From Basidiobolus ranarum (lineage: Eukaryota; Basidiobolomycota; Basidiobolomycetes; Basidiobolales), in NCBI GenBank assembly GCA_040143965.1, contig JASJQH010000236.1, forward strand, positions 1 to 20,058: a stretch of 20,058 bases of DNA, written 5' to 3'. A program made the translations under genes and the position numbers. The stretch's first letter is position 1. The number at the start of each line of letters is the position of its first letter. This document shows positions 1 to 10,869 of this stretch, one piece after another. The notes under the pieces were generated by a model. That model saw only the letters and a list, made by a program, of their open reading frames with translations. It ran no database searches and was not told the DNA's origin.

Positions 1-1557
1 ATGACAAGATCCCCATTATGACAGGCCACACCACTATGCTCAGCGATGTAGAAAAGATCGGTTCTTCCACCTTTGAATTCAACAACATACAATGGCCCTT
101 GGCTGGGCAAGGTATTAAGGGAGATTCCCTTACCAAGTTCAGAGTAAGAGCGTTGGCGAGTGTCATCGCTTTCAAAGTATTGATCCATCTCATTGGTAGT
201 ATGTCCTAATGATCCACGGCGGATAGGGCCATCAATTTGAATAGACTCCAATGCTTCAGAGAGAAATCTATCAGTTTGGTTCTTATTCGCATAAGCAGGA
301 CCGGGAGCAGCAACTGAATGGCGCCTGTGATTCATACTTTGCTCGAGCTCTATATTAGATCTTTTCAGAAAAAGCTAGGTATGAGCAAAAAGCTGGATGA
401 AGAATTAGAAATGAGAGAAATGCAAACCTATTATTATTCATTTGTATTTCTTGTAAACGATTGGAGTACTGTACTTCTGGGAAGGATGGGGATGGAGCGA
501 GAGAGTATCTCCTATGCTGGCGCAGTCTTTCTAATCTTTCTGCGTTAAGTGCTTGAGCGTAAGCCCCGACTCCGGTAGAGGCTGGATCAGTAGCAATATT
601 ATCATTCCACACATTACTGAATCCCACAGGATTTGCAATAGAACGTCTACGGTTAACTATAGCGGGATCATTCATAACCGGTTGGTTACCCCAAAGAGGA
701 TGAAGACTAGGGATAGTATCGTTGCTCTTATTTTCGAATCCAGGAGGAACCGGAACAGCATCAAAGTTATTTTGTGGGGGAAAGTGATAGGTACCGAAAG
801 ATGATTTGGAACGAAAACGGGGTTTAAAGATATTCTCGTACTCCTCGTCGGTTAACTCTTCTCCAAGAGCTCCTAAAGCCTGGCGGTGTCTTTCTTTATC
901 GTCCAGATCTTCAAGAAAATCAGTACCATGTTGACCATATGCAATAGAAAAACTACGCTGCTGTCGATAGTGGGGAATCGATTCCTCAATGATTGGCAAC
1001 GTTTGTCGAGTAATTGACTGACTGATTCCTGAAAACCCATCAGCAGCGTACATACTAGACTTGTTAGGTGAAGATGTTCGGCCAATATTTGGATCACTCC
1101 AAATATTTTGATTATTCCAAGATACCCCTAAGCCACCCCAATTTCCACCGGAAGGTACAGAACTAGATTCCATCTTTGGTGGAATTGAAATACCACGCAA
1201 ACTGCCATCCAAATCACTACCCGCATAGTTGTTAACATTCGGAGTGGGTGATTTGTTTACTAATCGAAAGTCGGAATTGTCATTAAAGGTGTCACACGAA
1301 AATCCGGGATTAGCAGTAGGGCTTCCAACAGCCTTCCAGTTAGGTATAGGCGAAACACTGGATCGGACTGGGATCGGACTGGGTGTACTAGATAAATTTC
1401 GTCCGTCGGAAGCTCCCAGGTCTATAGCAAGGGGTACGCCGGGGGTGATATCCGCCGGGGCAGAAGAACGAGAAACATTAGACTAGTCAAAGAAGCTGGT
1501 ATTTAGATATGCAAGTAGTGAACAAGAACCAAATGAATAGTTTACCTCAGACTGCAT
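1..1557 (-). CDS. PSP1: PSP1 C-terminal domain protein (partial, 3' end outside window)
   Basis: Three exons on the minus strand: 1557-1546, 1482-428 and 360-1, joined by introns 1545-1483 (63 nt, phase 0, GTAAAC donor) and 427-361 (67 nt, GTTTGC donor). They encode about 475 residues before the window ends. The ATG at 1557 is the first after a 5'UTR intron and gives MQSE before the first coding intron. Residues 1-440 are low-complexity, rich in Ser, Asn and Pro, with basophilic Ser sites (RSFS about 182, RRRS about 283, RRYS about 327, RRHS about 368). From about residue 444 the sequence PLYVVEFKGGRTDLFY, then GDLV, matches the start of the PSP1 C-terminal domain; the rest lies off the left edge. 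In yeast the family is tied to mRNA metabolism and suppression of DNA polymerase mutants; its biochemistry is poorly defined. The family call rests on this domain start and the RRxS-rich N-terminus. The first coding intron is a multiple of three and ends in an in-frame TAG, so its removal is inferred from the stop and from consensus sites. Confidence 0.85.
1361..1382. repeat. Perfect 11-bp tandem duplication inside PSP1 exon 2
   Basis: GATCGGACTGG occurs twice head-to-tail at 1361-1371 and 1372-1382. It lies in the coding part of the PSP1 gene (SPIPVRS region on the minus strand). The unit is not a multiple of three, yet the frame is open on both sides in the present sequence. Confidence 0.9.
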
Positions 1558-1560
1558 CTT

Positions 1561-1649
1561 CTATAAAAAATTGGATGTATGAATGAAAGGAATTCCATTC
1601 GTCAGTAGGACGAACCTCTTAAAAATATTAAAACCAAGGGAAAACTTAC
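1561..1649 (-). other. 5'UTR intron of the PSP1-domain gene
   Basis: Reading the minus strand, a consensus donor GTAAGT begins at 1649 and an acceptor TTTTTTATAG ends at 1561, just three bases before the proposed ATG at 1557. The interval is 89 nt, within the size range of the other introns here. It is inferred from splice-site strength and position; no transcript evidence is available. Confidence 0.55.
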
Positions 1650-3429
1650 CTGAATTGACAAGTTAAATGAAAGCAGTCGATAGTAGCAATATCACAAGAA
1701 TGTTCTGATATACGTATTGAAGCGCTGCCTCACTCTACAGTGGAAACGACTACAGATAACTGCAACGATTTAAATTCTATTGCTCGCTGGTCTCGAGAAT
1801 ATAGATACTCTATTATAGGAAACTGTTTCTAAAACTAAGTATGTTTATAATTTTTAAGAAGGGTAGCTTTAGTAGTTAAACAGGGCTGTATGAAGATAAA
1901 AAAGAGGAAGTGTACAAAAATCAATCCTTTCATAAAGCAGGTATTTACGGAATATAAGAAAACAGACTGAAATGAAATGGTATTATATTCGGGTGAGAAA
2001 TTCAGTACCTTGGAATCAGAACCAGAAAGCGTAGTTTTATGAGTGATGCTGTACGATGTGGAATACAACTTTAAATGAGAATATAAGAAATAAACAAAGT
2101 AGAAAGTCAAAGTAGAGAGAGCACACAAGAGAACCTAGCCAGGTTCAACCAAGAAATAGAAGCACTCAAATACAGTAGGATAGTATAATCATATTAAGTT
2201 CGAATTTTAATGCAAAGAGCAAACGGAACTCAGGCTGATTGATTTCGAAATGATGGATTACTCATTCGACGAATAGAGTATCACTGCTTTTACGAATCAA
2301 TAACCACACGATTCACAGATCAGATTTAGCAATATTTCTACTGATTAATAGAGCCTGTGTGGAAATACAGTGAGAAACATGGGGAAATAAGATCGGGTTC
2401 GGCAAATTTCAAACTAGACAGCATCCAAAGGTGAGCTTGTAATACTTCATATGTCACAATGAAACGCTAGAATTTCTTTAGAAAAGCACCTGATGAATCA
2501 TAGAGTTTTACATCGCTCATATCAAGAAGTGATGCCCATCATTCATTCCAAGTTTCGTTGGGGAACCAAGGCCATAACCAATTAAATTAGACCATGCTAC
2601 AGGCCCTGTTTACGTCGATTGCGGAGCCAGGCTGAATGCTGATTTACAGATATCGAGGGCTAAAATCTACTGACTCCTTCAGGAGCCAACGTATTATTGG
2701 AGATATTTTGAGACCTGATTTATCACGCAGGTGATGTATCTTTTCGACCTGCATACTTGTAGGGAATGTGCACAGTTGGCAAACATAATCTCAGAGTACT
2801 CCACTAGAGTACAGCATTTCATTACTACTAGGGCTTCTAGTTCTGCTATATAGAGTCTAAGTGTGCCCCTGTGGGAGTGAACTAGTGACAAGGTGAAATC
2901 AAAATAGAACAAGCTTCGTAGCTTTATTTAAACGGTGATGCTTCAGAAAACATCGAAAACTTCATTTGTGATTGTGGCACTGAGACTCTATATCGTTGCC
3001 TACAATTACTATGCTACTCTCGCTCTGCATCAGCGCTTCTGGTTGATACTCTTGGACCAAGTACTTACTAGCTATCTTTCGTATGAGTGGAGTAATCAAA
3101 CATCAGCAAAGAGGTTAAGGCAATGCAGGGTGGAATCAAATCAGTGGATTTCATACTGCGCCACGTCACGATTGTTTATTTAGATTGTGATTCTATTAGG
3201 ACAACAGCACCTATGCAGTAGGAATTTGGTTGGTGAAATACAGAAAAAGATGTATTTGTTTTGAAATCAAAAATTTCTAATCAAATTAAGTGATTCATTT
3301 TCGGCTGTGTGGTTAAGTGACGAATATTTGTTTCGAAGCTTGTCCAGCACAAGGAAAAAAAGGACTCCCTACTTCACAATCTTATTCTTCATATATCATC
3401 TTTAAAGTGATTTGAATATCCTAGTTAGA
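1650..3429. other. Divergent intergenic region between PSP1 and RFC1
   Basis: About 1.8 kb lie between the two divergently transcribed genes and must hold both promoters. Only short, compositionally unconvincing frames are present (the longest is 97 codons, at 1835-2128 on the minus strand). A perfect 6-bp-stem hairpin with a 5-nt loop sits at 2796-2812 (GTACTC, CACTA, GAGTAC). No tRNA-like B box, MCB-type element or mobile element was recognised. Confidence 0.6.
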
Positions 3430-6400
3430 ATGGATATTCGTAACTTCTTTGGAAAGTCGGATGCTTCAAAATCCAAAGCACCTCCTAAAGTCAAGGTAAC
3501 CAATATTTTGGTTTCACTCCCAAATTTTGACCATGTTTGTTTACGCTTATGTTTGTAACAGAAAACCTCCCCTGAAAAACCTCAACCTAAGAAGAAAGTT
3601 GTAAAGAAAGAAGATAAAAAAGACGAAAACGATACAGACGATAATTTTCAGGAGCCACAGTTTAGTACTAAGCCAGTTCGAAGAAGTACAAGAGCTACCC
3701 GTTCTACTACCAGTAAGCCACTCACTACCTCCGTTGAAACTCCCAAACGGTATTTCTATTTTATCTGCTGATTGAAGTGACATATCTAACCATTAGCCCA
3801 TTTGCAGCTCTGTCGCAAGTAAGGATACCCCTGAAAAGCCCTCCCCTGATGTCACCACTCCTACGAAAACAACCCGCAGCACTCGGGCTGCCACCAAAAA
3901 GGAATCTCCTGAAATAGTCAAGGACACTCGTTCTACTAAAAGTACTCGGACCCCGATATCTCCCGAGAGCAAGGTAAATTCCTATCACACGCTAGCAGGC
4001 TATCATCTTACTGATTTTTCTTTGATAGACAAGGACCAGGAAGAGAAATATTGTGATTGAATCTGACGAAGATGAAGTCGAAGATAATGATGATGGAGAT
4101 TATCAGATGACGGAGGAGAAAGATGATATTGAGGATATTGATGACATAGATGCTCCTGAAGAAATTGAAGAGGACGAGGTAAAGATCCCAACCAAAACTC
4201 GTACTAAAGCTGCTGCTGCTACTCCTAGTAATAGGAAACGCAAGGCCGTAGCTGTCATAGAATCTCCAAAGGAGCAAGAAGCTGCTGCCTCTCGCAAAAA
4301 AACAAAGCCATCTATCAAAGAAGAGAAGCCCGAACCCAAGGAGGTTGTAATGAAAGACAAATCCAAGGAAGTTGAGTTGGATGAGGAGAAAGCCGATGAG
4401 CAGCCCAAAAAGAAAACCAACTTCTGGGCTTATAAAAATAAGGCTGGTCCCAAAGCCCCAGGATCAAAAGAAATTCCCGAGGGAGCCGAAAACTGTTTGT
4501 TAGGTCTCACCTTTGTTTTCACAGGTGAACTTTCATCCATTTCTCGTGAAGAAAGTGCTGATTTGGTAAAGCGACATGGCGGTAGAGTCACGGGTGCTCC
4601 TAGCTCCAAGACATCTTATGTAGTCGTTGGTGACGAGCCTGGGGAATCTAAATTGAAGAAGATTAAACAATTCAAAATCAAGACTCTAGACGAAGATGGC
4701 TTATTTCAGCTAGTAAGAGATTTGCCTGGACAGGGTAACGTCAGTATGAAAGATGCTGGCAAAGGTAAAAAAAGCGCTATCAAATTTGAGAAACTCCCAG
4801 ATATTCCTACTACCATCAGCGATGCTAATGGTGTAGTCAAGCCTCTTTCACAACTATGGACCGATAAATACGCCCCTAAGGATCTCAAAGATCTTTGTGG
4901 AAACAAAACAAATATCCAGCGACTCTCTACATGGCTTCGTGAATGGAAGCAATCCCGTAGAAACAAATTTACGGGCAAAGGGAAGGATAGTACTGCTAAC
5001 TTCAGAGCTGTTTTGCTTTCGGGTCCGCCAGGCATTGGTAAGACCTCAGCTGCTCATCTGGTCAGTAAATCCGAGGGTTATCAAGTTTTGGAGTTTAATG
5101 CTAGTGATGCTAGAAGTAAGAAGAGTATTGACTCTACTATTCGTGAACTAACCGGCAATAGGTCTATGACCGAATATTTTTCTTCTTCTGATCCCAAATC
5201 TGCCGATACCAGCAATCCTCAAGTTATCGTAATGGATGAGGTTGATGGAATGTCCGCTGGTGATCGTGGTGGAGTTGCCGAGTTAATTCTAATCATCAAG
5301 AAAACCCAAGTGCCCATCATTTGCATCTGTAATGACAGACAATCGCCTAAAGTACGCTCTCTTGCCAACCATTGCTTAGATCTGCGCTTCAGAAGGCCAG
5401 AGGCTGCCTCTATTCGTTCTCGTATCATGTCTATTGCCTATAAAGAAGGTCTTTCAATTCAAGGCAATGTAGTCGATCAATTAGTTACCATTGCACAATC
5501 AGACATTCGTCAGGTTCTCAACCTCATCTCTACCTGGTCTTTATCCGAAAAATCCATGAGTTATGATGCCGGTAAACAGTATGCGAAGGCCGCAGAAAAA
5601 CACATAAGCTATGGACCCTTTGAGATTGTTGGAAAGTACCTCAACGGCCAAAACTTCAACTCTACAAATCTTAATGAGAAGATTGAAATCTATTTCCATG
5701 ATTTCTCTCTAGCTCCCTTAATGGTTCAAGAAAATTACATCAAGATGAACCCATCTTTAGCTAGAGAAGGCCGCATGACAGAAAAGCAAGTGATGGCCAG
5801 AACCTTGGACCTAATCAGCCAAGCTGCAGATTCTATTTCCGATGGTGACCTTGTCGACTCGTTGATTCACGGTTCTCAGCAATGGGGATTGATGCCTGTA
5901 CATGCTACGTTCTCATGTGTTCGACCTGCGTATTTCACACATGGTGCTTCTCAGGGAATGTATCAATTTCCTGGCTGGCTCGGTCAGAACTCCAAGGCTG
6001 GCAAGTACTCCAGAATGCTGAAGGAACTTCAGATTCATATGAGAACCAAGATCTCTGGAGATAAAAATGAAGTTCGTATGGGCTACGTTCCTACTTTGGC
6101 TGCAGCATTGTCGCAGCCACTTGTAGATGAAGGGGCCGATGGGATCCCTTCTGTTATGGAGTTAATGGACGAATACTACCTTAACAAAGATGATTGGGAT
6201 TCTCTGATTGATATGGGTGTTGGCTCTTTCAGTGGCGAGAAAATCTTATCGAAAATACCTACCAACGTAAAATCCAACTTTACCAGAACGTAAGTCTTGT
6301 GATGTAAGATACTCATTCCCGAAACTGTCGACTTATTTCTCTTTTATTGCCTAGGTATAACAAGACATCTCACCCTACGCCGTTCCTTAAGGCTTCTGGA

Positions 6401-6637
6401 GTCAAGGCAGGTCGTGGAACGGCATCCGAGTCTGTTCCTGATTTGGAAGATGTTGTTGAGACAGAGGACGTGGTTGAGAAAGAATCTGAAGATGCTAGTG
6501 ACGATGAAACCATTGAGGACGATAAACTAATCAAACAAAAGAAAGCACCCGCCTCAAGAGCTAAAGCCACCTCTAAAGCCACTTCTAGCCGCGGTCGCGG
6601 ACGAGGAAAGGCCACTACCTCGAGATCAAAGAAGTAA
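3430..6637 (+). CDS. RFC1: Replication factor C subunit 1 (clamp-loader large subunit)
   Basis: Five exons (3430-3495, 3562-3749, 3808-3973, 4029-6289, 6355-6637) encode 987 residues; introns are 55-66 nt, GT-AG, phases 0, 2, 0 and 2. RFC1 is the large subunit of the heteropentameric ATPase that loads PCNA at primer-template junctions in the nucleus. The start is supported by the N-terminal PCNA-binding motif MDIRNFFGK, as in other RFC1 proteins. Next come a basic/acidic Ser/Thr-Pro-rich linker (residues 10-285), a BRCT domain (about 292-375, GLTFVFTGELSS and HGGRVTGAPSS), and an AAA+ module with Walker A GPPGIGKT (472-479), Walker B MDEVD (542-546) and sensor-1 Asn 575 (ICNDRQSPK). The RFC1 C-terminal collar domain follows (about 640-900), then an acidic and basic tail ending SRGRGRGKATTSRSKK, probably nuclear-targeting. 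Length lies between the yeast (861) and human (1148) proteins. All key residues are intact and there are no internal stops. The terminator is TAA. Confidence 0.97.
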
Positions 6638-7752
6638 ACCCCCTTTGTCAGTCCCCTTGCTTACGTTTCTACTTGGATATCTATTTTTTTACTGCTATTC
6701 TTTTTGTTCATCGCCATAGAATTTGCCCATTTTTCACTTGAATTTGAGCTAGGGAAGCATAGAGCTCACGGCATTCTTTATTCACTTATTTTTCTTGAAA
6801 GCTCTGATAACAAGTTGGGTTGACGACGCTAGAATTCAACATATGTTTCTCTTTCTGGAGGAAAGAATTGTTTCTTCTGTACTATCGCTAAACCATGTCC
6901 ACTATCCTTAACGTCTATATATATATATAGTATACACTTATATGATAGTTGGAGTATTTGATTTCAGCGGTTAGCCACGAAACAATGCTAATCGTTGCCT
7001 TCGCCACTCAAACTGAATATAAATAAACATATAGATCTATGAAATTGTTAGATTCAGGAGGTTTTGTGCCTACAAACCATCTTGCAGAACCTTTGCCAAC
7101 CGGTTGTTCAAGAATGCCCTAACGTAATTCCAATCCACCCAATCGATTTAGTTCCATTTGAGATAATTACCGATGTTGCGCCATTATTTCATCGCTCTCC
7201 AGCAAAGTATGACCTGCATCTAATGATATAATAACTGGATTTGCATTTATTTATACAACACATGAGCAGCAAATACATCACGGTGTTCTGCTCATTTTGA
7301 TGGCAGTCATTAACAAATCACAAGAAACGAGATAACATCGAATGGCGAACCGCCACTAACAACTTCATGAAACCTGCCGGTTAATCTCCACCGACTGATC
7401 ACAGGCGCAAAAATATGCGGTTTGAGTTTGTTGATAATATATTTGTTAGTGCCTTGCTGACAGAGAAACAACTTTATATCATAGAGCTTGTGTTGTCTAA
7501 CAGGTTCCCTGAACCAAAATGTGATTTATATTACGATTTGCATTGATATATTAGTGATTATTTTTAGAAATCAACCACGAAACCATTTCCTAATTGATTT
7601 GATTGCATATAGTTGGATTCATTTTCCTAAAAATAATCTGGAATTTAAATACAACGGAAAGTAACAGCAGGCCTACAGTGCAACTATTGAGTATCAAGCA
7701 AATCATCCACGTTATATAATAGAAGGGATATTTTCTAGAAACAGTGGGTATA
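6638..7752. other. Intergenic region between RFC1 and auxilin
   Basis: About 1.1 kb of AT-rich DNA holding the RFC1 3'UTR and the auxilin promoter. A TA-dinucleotide run lies at about 6915-6930 and an AATAAA at 7022-7027 could serve RFC1 polyadenylation, although it is nearly 400 nt past the stop. The RFC1 frame stays open for 61 codons after its TAA, to a TGA at 6821. No gene was recognised. Confidence 0.6.
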
Positions 7753-10700
7753 ATGGACAACTTAAACGAGCTGGTTTGGCGCACAAGCAACCCCAAACCC
7801 AGCTCGAATTCCAACGGTCAAGGTCGACTATCCCCTTCTAGCAGCAATATCGGGAACAATAAATCTGGCACACTTCCATTCAACTCTGCACCACAAGGTG
7901 TCTCGCCTCAGAAACAACCTTTTGGCTCCTATGCACAAAAAACTTTGAACCCTTCAATAAACACGGCTTCCTCAACTTCTCCTAGGAGTTTCTCACCTAG
8001 TAATTCACTTCCACGTAAGCCTCCACTTGATAAAGTGGGTAACGACCCGTTTGAAAATCTGGTTAATTTAGGTGGATCCGCGAAAAAGAGCAGTACCGCA
8101 GGCCTTTCTTTATAAGAGAAACGTAAGCTTCAGCTTGAAAAACAAAAAACACAAACTCTTGGTTCTTCTGGTAGAAGTTCTTCTCCTGCAGACCAACACT
8201 TCTGGGAGCAATTGGGTAGTAAATCTCCTAACTCAACTCCCAAGTCTGTTCCCCTATCGCCTTCTCGGTCTTTTTCGCCATCTCCAGGTAATATTGGCAC
8301 CAAATCCAATAAGCAATCAAACTCAACGGATCCTTTTGATGAGTTGTTAAGTACAAACTCAATAACCTCTGATAAATCAAACCTCTTCCCACCTAAACGT
8401 AGTTCACCGTTGTCGTAAGGGCCTTCCTTTTCTTCATTGAGAATAGTATAGATACTGTTGACACATTATTCAATTTTTCAGGGATTCAAAGCCGGTAGCC
8501 GCTAATTCCACTTTGCCTATTGCTGATCCTTGGAACCTTGATTTTCTTGAAAAAAGTAGTGACAAAGTCAAGAATGAAACTACTGTAAGTAATTTTTGTG
8601 AAACTTCAATAATCTTACGGGATTTTCATTATGTTATGCTGCATACTACCATTATACTACCCTATAAAGTTGAAACTCATCTTTTTCTAGTCTTTGGTAG
8701 ATGATGATCCATTTGGTTTAGGCGCTTTCACTAACCCATCCACACTATCTTCTGCTCCTTCATCAAGAGTGGATAGACCAACCATTTCAAAACGTGATTC
8801 CAACCCTTTGGGTGCTTTGGCCTCCCCGGCTTTACCTAACATTAAAGTAGAAGAGGATGAGGAATCCTCTAGTGAGGAATTTATGGAGGAAGAGGTAACT
8901 GTTCTATGTTAACCTTATCCGACTAGAATAGTTTAGACATAAGAATAAGGGATTAAACCTTTTGATTACCTAGGATTCTCGGCCTTTTAACAGTAGAGGT
9001 AAATCTCCTTCGGTGGATGCCGACTTGGATCACCTCATCGCACAAGTCATGGAGATGGGATTCGAACCTGAACAGGCGCGCTCGGCCCTCGAACTCTCCA
9101 ACAAAGATGTTCAAGCTGCCATCGATATATTGGTAGAAAATCGAAATGCTGAAGAAGAAATCATTCATGATAAGCGTAAGAATATCCCTTCACTCCCTAG
9201 AAAAACCACTAGTGGATCTAGAGATCGCTTCACTCACCCTAGTAAAATGAATTGGGAACGTCAAGAATCTGGTGAAGGCTCTGGATTCGATATGGCAAGC
9301 TTTCAAGTTCATAAAGAAAAATTCATTTAGAATGCTAGTACCATAGGTGCCTCCGTGTTAAGTAAAGCCAATTTCTTCATGAAACAAGCGTCCGAAAAGA
9401 TCCGTGAAAGTATAGACGATATTCAACAACGTGCTGAAAACTTTCAAGGTGAAGAGGATAAGTTTAAAACTTCCGGTAAGCCACGTTGGATGCAGAATCG
9501 CTCTGAAGAATATAGTTCCGATGAAGATATGAGCGGAAATCATGGTGAGTATCGTAGACACCAAGATACCTTCATTCGTGATGAAAATTCAGCCTCTCCA
9601 AAACAAGAGAGATTCAATCAGGAAGAACTTTGGGATTCTGCTCATAGAGTTCAATCGCAGGATTCGTTAAAATCTCATCGTGCACCACCTAAGTCGCCGG
9701 TTCCCCCAAGAAATCGAACATCGCAGAAGCTCCCAACTTCTCCCAAGCCTCCTGTTGCGCCTAAACCTAAACGTCCACCTAGACCCGTTGTCTCAGCCAC
9801 ACCCGAACAACTGCAGCAAAGTGATGAACATAAAATTGCTGGAAACGATAAATTTAAGCTGGGTCAATTTGGCGGGGCGGAACAGCTGTATAGTGAAGCC
9901 ATCGCCTCCCTACCAGCAAACCATGATAATTTGATACTTCTGAATAACAATCGAGCTGCAGCTAGAATTAAGGTTGGAGATTACAATGGTGTTATCAGCG
10001 ATTGCGATCAAGTAGAGGCGTTACTTCGTGATGATTACCTATTTCCATCACCTAGCGATCCATTCAATTTCAAAGATCAACTCATAAAAGCCACTTTACG
10101 ACGTGCTTCAGCCAACGAATCCAAGGAAAAATACGAGGTAGCACAGAAAGATTTCAATAGGATTATTTCAATGGACCCCAACAACAAAACTGGTCTTGAA
10201 GGCATTCGTCGGTGCCAAAAAGCTATCAGAATGATGAATGGTGAAGTAACGTCAAAGAGCCCTATCTCTTCCAGTATGAATGAGCCCTCAGCTAGTGCTG
10301 ATTTGTTTACCCTCGAGCAACCTGTAACAGCCACTGCTCAAGCCTATTCCCCTACATTTGGTGCCCATTTAGATGAGTTTGGGTTTGCCACTATTCCTGC
10401 AGCATCTGCTAGTACTTCACGAGTAACTAAGGAAGATTTGGATAAGAGTGAGGCCGTTTCTCGTCTTCGGGCGCAAGACAGATTTGCCGAGCAGGAAGAG
10501 GAAGAAAAATTACGTATCAACGACATGGTCGAAGACCGTTTGAATCAATGGAAGTCCAACAAAGTAGGAAACCTTCGAGCCATGATCGCTTCGTTAGATT
10601 CCATTTTGTGGCAAGAGTTGAATTGGAAACCTTGTGGCTTACAAGACTTGATTCAACCAAATCAAGTAAAATCCAAATATATGAGAGCCATTGCTAAACT

Positions 10701-10869
10701 ACATCCAGACAAGGTAACCTTTTTTTATATGTATTATAAGCATCATCAATACTCACACATTGCTTAGCTTTCTACCAATGAGAGTGTCGAACACAAACTT
10801 CTAGCCAGTGGAATTTTCAGCACTTTAAATGAAGCTTGGGATCAGTTTAAGGCTCAAAATGGGCTATAG
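7753..10869 (+). CDS. SWA2: Auxilin/Swa2-type clathrin-uncoating J-protein with two in-frame stop codons
   Basis: Five exons (7753-8414, 8482-8584, 8691-8894, 8974-10713, 10768-10869) form a 937-codon frame. Auxilins recruit and stimulate Hsc70 on clathrin coats to strip vesicles. In order: MDNLNELVW start, as in fungal auxilins; DPF/DPW motifs at 98, 193, 236 and 261 (adaptor/clathrin binding); UBA domain about 338-378 (VMEMGFEPEQARSAL); proline-rich PxxP stretch about 565-595; TPR repeats about 600-729; C-terminal J domain with HPDK at 900-903 and FSTLNEAWDQFKAQNGL at the very end, the usual auxilin C-terminus. TAA at 8113-8115 (codon 121) and TAG at 9328-9330 (codon 442) interrupt the frame. 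Both follow family-like sequence (LSL then EKRKLQ; KEKFI then NASTIG) where Gln fits. No frameshift was found and every splice junction keeps phase, so the gene is either expressed through these codons or only just inactivated. The natural terminator is TAG. Confidence 0.93.

Noticed and set aside
2935-3183. 82-codon plus-strand frame in the PSP1-RFC1 gap
   Set aside because: Aromatic-rich random-looking composition, no motif, no splice partners.
7713-7720. TATATAAT as an auxilin TATA box
   Set aside because: It lies only 33 bp before the ATG, leaving almost no room for a 5'UTR.
9058-9075. GATTCGAACC resembling a tRNA B box
   Set aside because: It lies in the UBA-coding sequence (GFEPEQ) and no acceptor or anticodon stem can be formed around it.
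8113-9330. A ciliate-type code (UAA and UAG always Gln, UGA the only stop)
   Set aside because: RFC1 and the mitochondrial protein end at UAA and auxilin ends at UAG exactly where their families end, and about 1,850 codons in three other conserved genes contain no internal UAR.
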